Source: Oegoconia quadripuncta
Lineage: Eukaryota; Arthropoda; Insecta; Lepidoptera; Autostichidae
DNA length: 64,000 nucleotides
Assembly (NCBI GenBank): GCA_949316235.1
Contig: OX438747.1
Coordinates: 35,851,601-35,915,600, forward strand
Reading direction: 5' to 3'
A program made the translations under genes and the position numbers. The notes beneath the pieces were generated by a model that ran no database searches, was not told the DNA's origin, and was given only the letters and a program-made list of their open reading frames with translations. Shown here piece after piece: positions 28,673-41,800 of this stretch (its first letter is position 1; each line of letters opens with the position of its first letter).

Positions 28673-31600
28673 CTGCCAACAAACAATAACCGTATAAATG
28701 AAATAAATATCTTTGCTCATACACACAGCGCCATCTAATTCCACACTAAGCAACTAGGCTTGTATTATAGATACCAGATGGTTGATGAACTACACGAAAT
28801 GCATTTTTTTTTTGTAAATAAATACTTATTACAAATGAAAAACATCCATAACTGGGGAACATATGCCTGTATTCATCATACAAACATATGCCCCTAGCGG
28901 GATTCGAACCCGCGACCTTTTGGTATAGCAGCACAGTTTCTAACCACTACACCCAACTGGTCGTCCACGTAACCACTACACCAAAGTAAAATTAAGTACT
29001 TAGTAGAATAATTAGCTTTATTTTAATTATAAAAAGCTTGTATTACTGCCCAGATATATAATCTCTCAATTTACTATACCGGATGAGTTTTTATACCGTA
29101 AGATAAAAATGGGGCATATTAAGTAAAGTGAAATAGAAGGTATCGGCATAGGTAGTTTAATTTTTTTTTTTCAAAACTATCATTCAATATATTAATTGTA
29201 GTTTTTTTTCTTCGTTAATCATATGTACCAATTCCTGCGATTTTCAAAGCTATAGCCAAATTTGATTTTTATTTGGAAAATGTAATATTATTTCAAGGTT
29301 TCACATGAAATATTTTTTTTAATTTCTCGGCTAAATCACATAATAAAAAAAATTTGGACAGAGCTCTTTTCATGTGCTTCCCATAATCATGTCTTAGATT
29401 AGATTTTATAAAGCGGTTACTTTTAAAAATTAACGCTGCCTATACTTAACTTAATGTTATCCGATAACACACACAAAGCTTAGCTAAATTTGTATTTGCC
29501 GTTCCCAAAAAAAAAAAAACAAAAATGTTTGTATGGAGAAAACAGTCTTAATGAAATTCTTCATACAAAACGCCAATTTCATAGGTAAGGACGTAATACA
29601 CCCAAAAGCCAACGCCTTGATATTGTCACTATCGCCCACTCACCGTCCATGGGCTCCTGCTTGATCTTGATGTCCTCCGGCTTGACCTTCGGCTCCTTCC
29701 GCTCCTTGTCGCGGCGCGAGCGTTTCTTGTCCTTATCCCTGTCCCTGTCCTTGTCCCTCTCGCGCTCCCCGTCGCGCGTCCTATCCTTGTCCCTCTCGCG
29801 GCGCTCGCGGCGTCGCTCGGAGCGCGAACGAGACCGGCGCCGGCGTCGGCTGCGGGACACACACCACGACAATTGGAATTAAGGCCCGTATTAATAAACC
29901 GTTCTCAAGATTGACGAGGCCTCAAGTTGCCGCTTGAGAATCTGTTGCATATTTAAAACAGCATCAGAAAAAATGGTCTTGAGACTGAGACGCGATCTCA
30001 ATCTCAAGAACGATTTATTACTACGGGCCTAAGTACTTTACAAATCATACATACTTATTTCATCCACGGTAGAGCGATAATAGTATGTCATGACGATTTC
30101 AAATGTCATTCTTTTGAAATAAAACTTTTTTGAATCTGAATACAAAAGTGACATCAGCTGTACTGACAGTATGGCGAAGTTAAAAAATTATTGGAAAAAT
30201 ATTTCATCCACGGTAGAGCGATAATATTATGTGATGACGGTTTCAAATGTTGTTCGATTTCAAATGTCATTCTTTTGAAATAAAACTTTTTTGAATCTGA
30301 ATACAAAAGTGACATCAGCTATACTGACAGTATGGCGAAATAAAAAAATTATTGGAAAAAATATTTCATCCACGATAGAGCGATAATAATACGTCATGCA
30401 TGACGAATTCAAATGTTGTTCGATTCCGAATGTCATTCTTTTGAAATAAAACTTTTTTCAATCTGAATACAAAATTGACCGATCAGCTGTATTGACAGTA
30501 TGGCGAAGATAAAAAAAAATATTTTACCCACGGCAACTACATTAATTATATGCCCACGGTAACGTGTTCTGCCCCCGTAGCTTGACATCGTTTGTCGCGC
30601 GCGACGTAGCAGTGAGAATGAGATAGTTGTATATTTCGTCCAAGTGAATGAGGACAAATATTACCGCGCGCGACGTAAACGTTTTATCGCGACGGTCATG
30701 CTACTTGTACTGATCGATATATAATAACCCCTTTTCGCCTGAGGAGCCCCCTTGATTACTAACGCTGTATAATGTAAATTGGTTAGGTCCAAATTATTCT
30801 AAATAACAGTTTTGTTCAATATAGTTATAAATTGTAATTTAATATGAGAATCTGACATTATTAATGAGTTAAATTGACATATTGTTAAGTATTGTTATTT
30901 AATTGTATTTGACATAATATATAAATATATGAGGTAAGATGATATTAATTCAGTTTAAATGTCACATTGTAATATTTAAAGTTATTCAGGTTAACACAAT
31001 GTTGTCGTTTAGCGTGTCTGCTTATATTGCATGATTTTTTGATTCTATTTTTATATTTTAAATATTTGTACGCCATAACAGGCAGATTTTGCTGGACTAC
31101 CTATCTACAAAATAAGACCCTTATCTGTATACCCAAAATCAAACAAATAAATAATTTTCTTTCTTTCTTTCTTTCTTTCTAAAAATAACACCCAATATTC
31201 CGGAGAAAATACCAGCTGCACTCAAATTGCTGGCGGTTCCGTTTATTATATGATGATTTTTATAAAACTAAATTGTTAGTTATAATACTTGGCACCTATT
31301 TCAAAGGATCAGGACTTGGATCTTGTATTGTATAATACTAATTTGGGTAAATGGCACAGACAATGGTGTCGATTCGGATGTACAACGAACTAACTAAATT
31401 TAAAGCAGACACATCCTTTTCTAACACTATTAACATGAAAGGGACGACTATAAATTAAGGCCTGTCAAATTAAGTTAAGAGCTGTCAAAACAAGTCGCTC
31501 TATAGTATTTTAATCGTGACGTCGCTAGGTGTACACCTAATATTGATAAAGAAGTGCTTGTTTTGATCATTTTACTTAATTTGACAGGACTTAATTTATA

Positions 31601-34600
31601 GTCGTTCTTTTCATGTTAATAGTGTTAGAAAAGGATGTATCTGCTTTAAATTTAGTTAGTTCGTTGTACATCCGAATCGACACCATTGTTATCTCCTAGC
31701 CTAAACCGCTCAATCGATTTTGAAGTGCATGGTGTCGATATATTCGTCTTGATCCCTGGAGTGTCCTGGGATACATTTTATGGTAAAATATGCCGTCGGG
31801 TTTATTGGTTTTTAAACTCGCATTATTATTAGCTGAATTACCACGTACGTAAAGATTCCATATCTCTAGTCGGCAAATGGGAGTGTAGCCAATGAAATGC
31901 AATGGACGGAGGTCACGTGAAGCTCGACCATGACCCCCGAATCACGCGAACGTGATTTTTAATGGAGGTGTAAATTAGCAGAAATAACGATAAAAGTTAG
32001 AAATACATGACATGGTTTGCAGTTGACATCTAATTTTCTTCAGACATTGACAACACACATCACAAAAAAACCTTACACAACTAGCCGGGATTAAATCCGG
32101 TGGTTCTACAACCTCAACATATTTCTCAGTGTCGAAAGACATCCATACGTTTTCTCACTTTTGCACTTGCCTACATGTGTGTGAACATGACGGATAACAG
32201 CCTCATGCGAATCACGATCGTATGCTAATCAGCTTCCTGCTATCGTATAAACCATGCACTGAGCCCAAATGAAAATTAATTCGAAATACTTTAGTCTATA
32301 AGTAAATTTCTGTAAATTGCCATATGGGATAGAAATACCTATCTTATTTACTTACTACATACTTTGTGGTACGACGACCGATTATTCCACTGTGTTCACT
32401 GGCTATTTTCACATTTGTGTGTCGCTAAATGGGTTAAATAAACGATTCTTATTCTTATAAATGCAGTGGCGCAGTCGGTAGGCTGCAGGCGGTACTCACT
32501 TCTCTGGCTCTTCCTCCCTCGCGGCCCGCTCGCGGCGGCGCGGGCGCGACGCCGAGCGCCGCCGCGAGCGCGACCGCGACCGCCGCCGCGCCCCGCCCCC
32601 GCCCCCGCCCCCGCCCGCCCCGCCGCCCGCACCCGCGCCCGCTCCGCCTAAAGCAGACACATATACACGCTTATTTGTAGGGGAATCACCCACGAAGAAC
32701 AGACGCGATATTATGTGATGATCATGATATCAGTGACAAGACGTCCACTGATGAGCGTAGCCCTGCTCCATAGATTTCTAGAGCGGTTGGAAGCGTCCTG
32801 CATCCAGCGACTTCCCGCGATCTCTATCAGGTCGTCTGCTGCGACTAGCCGGTGCATGGTCTCCACTCGAGAACTAACATGCTCCCCCGGCCATCAATTC
32901 TTCGAGCCCACTGCCACTTAGACTTACTAATCCGCCGGTTTGCGGGTCGTTCGCCTACGGATTTCCTCGTTCCCGATTCGATCACGTAGTGAAACGCCGA
33001 GCATCGCCCTCTCCATAGCTCGTTTGGGTGACTGAGATTTCTTATGAGACCCATAGTGAGAAAATAGTGAGAAACACAACTACAGTGCCACAAGTCCGCT
33101 CCGCTCCCGCTCGTTGTCCTCCCGCCTCGAGTGCTCGCTGTTGGCTGCAGGTAGGAAGGCACACTTACGGTCCCGATCGTGTCGCTGCCGCTCGTCGCGG
33201 TCGCGCTGCTCGAGGCGGTACCGCTCCCGCTCCCGCTCGTTGTCCTCCCGCCCCGAGTGCTTGATGTTCACGTCGGCGCCGCCCCGCCTCGTCCCGCCCA
33301 GTCCGCCGCCTGCCTCCCCACACACAAACGCACACTTATTGAATACTGAGTGTTGAAGTCATCTAAAGCTAAATATCCTTTGTTTTATTTTTTCTACTCA
33401 TTATTTCGGAACTGATGCACCAGCTTTAAGAAAAGACATGTAAAAGGGGTATCTTCTGTCACAGGTGAATGTTTAAATTTGCCTACTAGGAGAATGCTAA
33501 AAAATAATATCGTTATTGTTAAACTGGTCTGGAAATAAACTATTATATAATAACATAAATCAGCCTTCTTGAAAAAAAAAAAAATTTCGCCTACTCCATA
33601 CATAGGTGGATCGTTCAGCTGTATTGGCAGAAAGTAGAAAACATTGAACCGTCAAAATTATCCAAACAACCGACATCAGTAAGATTCTGTCTATCTCCGG
33701 AGGGCATCATCAGATCTGAACCATATGGGACCACCCTGATGGTAAACCTTATCAAACAAAAAAAACCTGATGTTAAGTGAAGATGAGGCCGAAGATGGAA
33801 GCGTACTGACCCGGAAACCCTAACATATTTGGGCTATCTTATCTCTGACAACCGGAACACAAGAATATATTAACATTGCTGCTTGGCGGCAGATTTAGAT
33901 AAGATGGTGATATCTAAATAGCCAGGCGGGCATGCAGGTTTCCTCACGATGTTTTCCTTCACCGTTTAAGAGCAGTCAGATAAATCATTAGTACATGGTC
34001 TGCCTGGAAATCGAAACCGGACTTCCCAAATTGGGAGACCGTGTCTTAACCGCTGAGCCACCGACGCTCTTATAATCTATATAATAATAAATAAATATTT
34101 CGGACACTTACACCAACCATCTAGTCCAAACTAAGCAAATCATTGCATATTATATTGGCAGCTGCTTAATATTAGGTATTGAAATGTTATAAATTTAGTT
34201 TATTACTAAATCAGTTAACAATTTCAGAAAAAGCAGTTTGTTCATATTATCCCGTTTCAAATGTAAACAAAACAGGTCCTAGAATTGAACCTTGAGGCAC
34301 GCCATACCAACCTCAAAGCCATGGGACTCATGGGACATGGGACCTTTAACATCAACATAAGTAATTAAATATAAAAAGTCATTAGTACATGGCCTGTCTG
34401 GGAATCGAACCCTAAATTGGGAGACCGCGTCTTAACAGCTGAGCCACCGACGCTGCTTTATTTGGAAATGAACTCTTTTTCCATATATAACTCACCGAGT
34501 CGCCGAGGCAGCCAGCCCTTGACGGTGCGCGCGCGCTCCACGTCGACCAACACTCGTTTCCCGTCGATCTTCTTCCCGTCGGCGTGTTTGTACGCCGCTG

Positions 34601-35778
34601 TGTGCACAACACTGGGCGTTAGCGTTACGACTGTCACGCCGCAACGACTCTCAACACACGGTCTGTCTTATTGTTTTATATATCAATAACTACACTAACT
34701 AATAATAATAAATAAATAATAAAAGGTATTTATTCATCACAAAAAGAAAACACAAGCATACATAGAATCGAGAACCACAGTATTGTGATGAATGGGTAGG
34801 GACTCAGCAGTGTTGCTGATTTTCAGTCCCCCTCTGCAGAGTAGTTGCTGCTACCAAAGAAAGTATTGGCGACTTTCCAATGGCTAACCATTTTTTTATT
34901 TTTTTTTTATTTTTGTTTTTAAGCTTAGTGACTCTGGACAATGTAGAAATTAAATTAAAATGTAAGAAATAAGACGTAGTGCACAGCCTTCGCCTTGCTA
35001 CGATCCTGACACACCTCTTTTGCTTCATTCACTCACATAAGGTTGAAAAAGGAGTGACTTTATGTATGGTGGTATTTAGACGATCGATTCTGCGTGTGCC
35101 TTCGAAACCAACGGTTGCTGATTCGAATCCCGCTGGGGGCCAAATGTTTGTGTGATGAATACGATCTTTTGAATGTTTACGTAAATATTTATTTACATCT
35201 TGCTTTGACTAGTTTGATCTAGATAATTGGTGCAAAAACCAAAAAAACCCGATAGAATAAGAAAGTTCTTTGTTAGTGGGTTTTATATTGACTTAGTTTA
35301 TACAATACAATACAATACAAATACTCTTTATTGCGCAAAATAATTTACAATAATTTTGATGATAACAATAGAACACAATTAGGCGGTCTTATCACTAAAT
35401 TTTATTTATTTATTTATTTTACTTTATATCAATTTATTTGGGTATTTTAATTTGTATTGTACTTTTACTTTTGTATATGGGTTTTTTATGCCTACAATAA
35501 ACGTTTTATAATTATATTATTATTATTATATAATATTTTATATTTTGGCAGCGCCATGTCGGCTTTCTTTTATCATAAAATGTATGCTGACACTCTGAGG
35601 GTTACTTCAAAATCGGTCAAGCCGTTCAGACTACAAGAGGTAACATACATCTACATTCACTCTACAAACATTACCTCCTGCCTAGGGCAGTCGAGTAAAA
35701 AATGAGGCTTACTATTTTCCTTATTGCATAAGATATGTAGGTATTACTGCAACTACAAAACCAATTTATAAGTATATT

Positions 35779-35832
<54 letters not shown>

Positions 35833-38800
35833 ATAAAACAATAAGGACTGATCGTACCAAGTGTGAGTCGTACAAAAAAATTATGAAACAATCATGTAGC
35901 TTGTATGGACTTCGTTGTAGCGTACAACCAGCAATCGATAAGTGGTCAAATATATCTCGCTGTTTAAGAATTAACCTTAATACCATAAAATTTTAATTTG
36001 GTATGAAGGTTTTCTTATATGACAAGATATATATGATCAATATAATTTAGATTCATATCCTACATTTATTATCAAAGTCCATATAAACTGTATTTTAACA
36101 ACTGCGCATATCCGTTTACAAAACATGGATGGGTGATCACATATTAACCTGAAATATATCCCCAACAATACAAATTTTCTCTTGGCACAACAATATACAA
36201 AAGAATAAAACAAGTCATTTTTTAAGTACACAATTTTAAATTTTTATTATCTACAAGAATATGCGCATTTGTCAAAGAACAGAATCAAATAAATAATAAA
36301 ATGTCTCCGGTTCCACAGACCTGCATGAAACTGGCAACACTATATTAAACAAAAATTCACCGTACAGCAGAATCAAAGAACTAAAACGCACCGGGAAAAA
36401 CCATAGCCGTTTCACTCGCACTGTGGTGTTATTTACAATGATAAGGGAGACGACTATAGTTTTCAAATACATTTTAATTCCTTAGCAGTGGCCTCAGTTG
36501 CACTCGCTAACTATTCCATTGGAGTGTTTTTTTCATGGTTTAGTAATACCTGAAAATTTTTCACAGGACAAAAACACAAAGGAAACTCCAAAAAGTGGTT
36601 ACACTTTATGAAAAATAGGTCTTTTTTGTAAATAACAATAACTTTTTAAAATTTTGTAATTCAGGAAAAAATGTAACCACATTCGAAGCCCGCCAAATGC
36701 ATTTCGGCGTGACACAGATAATTAATATATATACCTACCAACCGAGCCGAGAGACGCCCTGTACCGACACTTGTGAAAAATTTATACCCACCGTCAGATA
36801 CCTACCGTCACATTACTCACTTTAGAGCCATTACCGCCACTTCTACTTACTTTTGTCATTACCGTGTTCACTTTAAGCATTGATTACACCCTTAAAACAG
36901 ATCACGATACTCGGGTCACGATAAATGACCGACTTCTTCAATGGTCACGATCATCGGTCGTGATCCACGGATAGCGATCTGGATTTATGGGAGTAATAAA
37001 AGGCTTTTTAGGTTTGATATTCCACGACGGGTGAACGGAGGCGAAACGAAGATATCTTTAAAGTTTTAGAAACATGTATAAAAGTAAGGAACAGTGATAG
37101 AAAGCTTTAACTCAGTAATATTGAACAGTGCTGCTTGATATTTTTAAGGCACTATCTCTATTGAAATATGTGACTGCGAGGTTATTTCATTTACTTTTAT
37201 TATTTTAGCATATTTTAAGTTATCTGTGTCCATCCTTTATCATATGAAGCAACGGTAGTTTTACATTTAAAGGCCGCCAATCAAATCACGATGAATGATC
37301 GATCACGAGATTGACTGTAATGTTTTGGGAATGCGTGGATTACGTCACGGCCAATGATTGTGACATGGATTTACTGTAATGGTTGCATAAAACAAATGTT
37401 AAATTTAATCAATCAAATCAAAAAATGCTTTATTTTGTAGGTACACAGGGTACACTTAAAATAGTCAGATTTTACATTTTTTAAGCTAATGCTTGTTATA
37501 ATAAAGAAGAACAAGCAAGAAACTCGAGAGGTTGCTCTTTAAAAAGTTTTTATGTTACAAAATTATTAATTATTATTTAATATTATAATATCTCATTATT
37601 AATTGTGAAATAGCCTGGTTACGCGAACGGGCTGTTCATGTCCATGAATGTTTATCATCTAAATAATCTGATATTTTATATAATTGAAAATAATACTTTA
37701 CTATTTCAAATCCTCGCTTCGCTTCCATCTTCGCCGAGCCGTGAAATAAGCCTATACTTACTTTGAGTTCCCTATACTTACTTTTAGTTCCCTATACTTA
37801 CTTTTTTACTTACTTGACGTTACATTACTCACTTTACGGTAAATTTACTTACTTTTTTCCAATCAATTATTCACTTACACCATCGTCTTTGCCTTTACTT
37901 ACTCTTTAAGAATATTTACAGATTGAGCCCGCGAGGAACGCCGCTTTGGACCACTTTTACCTGGTGCGCAGTACTTACGTTCCTTTTTGCGCATTATTTT
38001 ATTTCAATTTGCATAAATCGTTACTACTCATTTCGAAAAAAAAAAACAAAATAACTTTTAAACTATTACGCAGCTTTGGACCTCTTTACCTGGTGCGCAG
38101 TACTTACGTTCCTTGTTGCGCATTATTTTATTTTAATTTACACAAATCGTTACTACTCATTTCGAAAAAAAATAAAAATAACTTTTTTAAACTATTACCT
38201 CGTCCACTTTAATATTATGTGTCTAATTCCTTTAAACATGTTACACGCATTGTCACATTACTTTATGTAGGCCGTGCCAAATAAGGTGATACGAATGACC
38301 TTGGAAATAACCAATGACCAATCTCACGATATAGGACTCGACCAACAGAGTTATTATGAAAATGGGCATGTTAACTATCTCGTATTCCCCCCAACAGCGC
38401 GTTTTGCTCCTAATTAGATGAAAATTATTTACGTAAAGTGAATTATAGTTCAAGTTACAAGTGACTGTTTCAAATCGTCAATGGGCACATTTGGCCACGA
38501 TCTGGTAACAAGACCACATAATGAGTAGAACGAAGATTGCATCTCGAGTTCAATGGCGTGCCTAGTTAGTGATTTTTACACAGCCAGTGAAAGGGTAAAC
38601 CAAGCACGACGTATCAGTTTGATAATTGCGACTGTTTAAATCTAAAATTTTCTATAATGTTTAAATAGTTAATATTCCTGATCGAGTATTTAGTAAGGCA
38701 AGCCGGGCTTTTGAGCTTATATGGAAGGTACCGCCACTGATTAGTTGTATACTAATCAGTCGATGAAAGAAAAGTTGAGTCGACGTCTCTTTCATATACA

Positions 38801-41800
38801 ATAAATATATAATTTCTGTTGGTTACGAAAATTTTGCAATATACTTTCGTTATTTGAAATAAATGAATAATATTAATATTCAATTAATCTGATTACGAAA
38901 GTGAATAAAGGATGTATCTGTTTGACTGCCATCACATTATCTAATATTAAATAATGTATATGGAATTAAAATACTCCAAAATTACATAATAATTTCCATC
39001 TAACTACCTCATTACAAGAGAAATTACTAAGACATTTTGTATTTACTTCTCGCTCTCACTCGTTAGGCGTGTAGAGATAGCGTTATAAAAGCCCACCACC
39101 ACTCCGCCTAAACAATTATTATTTTGTTATTTATATTTAGCTTTTAATACTATCTATTGATATAATCTACCTGAACGATATAATCATTCGTTCCATCAAT
39201 GTTGTCGGGGTTTATTTACATTTACGATATTATTAAAGAGAAACAAGAGGGAAAATGCCGCATTAGCATTGGGTTCCACAAGGTAAAATTTTTTTTTCTA
39301 TTTTGACGATGAAAGTCGTATAAAAATTTTGATCAACTTATAGTGGAATTTAGCTTGTACAGAAAAATTATTTATTTATTCAGTCTTTCACATACAGTAT
39401 TTCAATTGATTTAATTATCTAAAATGTTACAAAGATATATTTACAGGGAGCCAATCGCGCTATTTAACAACGGGTTTACCGTTCGAACGGAACGTTTTTG
39501 GTTTTGGTTTAGCTTTAGTTTAGCTAATGTAAAAAATGGTATCGTGCTTCTTTGTGAACGATTATATCGTTGACGTTACCAAAGTAAAACCAAACCCAAA
39601 ATGTTTAGAGCTAACCACGAGTATAAAAAAAAACCTAGTTTAATTTCCGTTCAAATGATTAGCGCGATACGAAATGTGCTTAACGTAACGTTTTTGGTTG
39701 TGGTTTAGCATTGCTATTATCGTTAAAACTTAGCGCGATCGGCCCCCAGGTGTCACAAAAACCTATATAGGTTTATGGGAACACCGTACCTAGTCATCAT
39801 CGGACATAGTACATAATAAAATTATCAATGCAAAAATTTATCTATGAACCTATGGTCGTGATGCCGTGTGAGCTCTTTTCATATGACTAAATCTACATGA
39901 CTAATGAAGTAAGAACGAGAGATAAAAATACAAAATGTCGCTATGGTAAATTCTTTTTTTTTTTTCATTTTAATTTAAATCCCGTATTGTTTTTAATGTC
40001 AAATATACGACATTAGACCTGACTGACATCGACATAAACCCCAGATTAAGCGACAACCTAAACGGTGGACATAGTCGGACGTAACATCAAAGGCGACAGT
40101 TAAGGGTTAAGTCCCATACAAAATAAACGGAAACGATATACAGTGTTACTTGTCATTCAAAAACTATTCAAGAAATCATTTTTTCTTGAATTACGTTTAA
40201 TATTAACAAACCAAGGCGTCTACGAATTCAGGCGATATATTTCCATTTATCCGGTCGAAAGTTGATCAAACGAAATATTCGGATATTAGACAAAAAATTA
40301 TGGATTAAAATCAGACAACACATTTATTAATAAGAAGTAGAGTTTGTTGTCTGATTTTTATCTATAATTTTTTGTCTAACATCCGCACATTTGGTTCGAG
40401 ATTCGACGTGACATAGCGTCACGTATAGCATAGGGTGGAAATATCACTCGATTATTCCAAAACTGGATAAGATATAGTAAAAAGATTATCTAGCTTAATA
40501 AATTCATATCCATACATACATATAATATAATGGTAAAGGCAAAATCCTAAGATAACCCCACCCAGGGCGACTTAAAATGCGTAACTCAACTAGATAAGCC
40601 TAACATTAACATTAAGTATAATCAAAATTGATTTTCAACTTTTAAAATTTAACCATAATGTATTTTTTAGTTTGTCTTTGGACAGGGAAGGGTACGGACT
40701 AGTACGGAGCCTATACTATACAGGCAAGATTCTTTATCCAACACAGATACGGCGTGGGACAGCGTGGGTCGAAAAATGACACGGAATACCACGCGTGGAA
40801 CCTCGATCAAGAGCTACGGTCAACTACAGAGATGTCAGTGCACACATACATAAATGTGCAAGTGTTAGTTTTATTGATAATTATGGAGGTAAGTACAAAT
40901 GCATTATTATTAAACTACTTATTATTTCTTGAAAATATTAATTAAAGGCGGGTATTTAAATTTAATTGAAATATTTATGCTTTTTTTCAGGTTTCGCGAG
41001 CGTGCAAAAAGTAAATGCATATATTTTATCCAAAATTTTGATTGCTCCTACATTCACTATTTAAGATGTTTTATTGTCAATATGCAGCCACTTCTGTATT
41101 CTGTATTTGTGCCTGTACTTCAACAATTACCACGCAGGTGCTAGGTGCAAATAACATAGCAAGTGTATCAATAAACCTTAAATACCATTAAATTCGTTAT
41201 AACGGAGTTAAAAATACAAATCAAAAAAATATTTATTTCGTACGCTAAAAATTATCACCTGAAAACGTCACATTTTTTTATCTTATTATTAAAGCTACTG
41301 ACATTATTGCTCATTCCCTAGAGAACGAGCAAGAAACTCTAAAGTAAAAAAGAACTTTAAAATAACTAACTAGTGACAAATAACACTGCATAAGTGTTGA
41401 CGAATCGATCTCTAACCTAAAACAAGTTCTACAGGGTGAATTTGAATTAGTGTAATAAATATTAACTGGTGACGCCACTCTTGATTACGAACAACTTTCC
41501 CCCAGGAACTATAGTCGAAGTCGACCAAAAAATTACCAAACGAAGTAAACCTTTCTAAAAGTACATTTAGCATGGTAATCCAACAAATTTCGACTGATGA
41601 CACTACTCTTGATTACGAGCAACTTTCCACTAGGAACCATAGCCGATTCCTCGGCGAAAGTTGTTCGTAATCAGTAGTGGAGTCAACCAGTTAATGGGAA
41701 TTACACAAATTCAAATTCACCCTGTATACTAGCACTATCGCATCTTGTTACTCCAAGAAGAATACGACTGCACCACTTTATAACTAGTTTGAGAGATATC

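Noticed and set aside
29649..29882. Plus-strand frame rich in SLSLS/RSRS over U1-70K exon 8
   Set aside because: Antisense shadow of the RE/RD repeat coding in exon 8.
32466..32651. Plus-strand Pro/Ala-rich frame over U1-70K exon 7
   Set aside because: Antisense of the Gly/Arg-rich exon; exon phase on the minus strand is fixed by both junctions.
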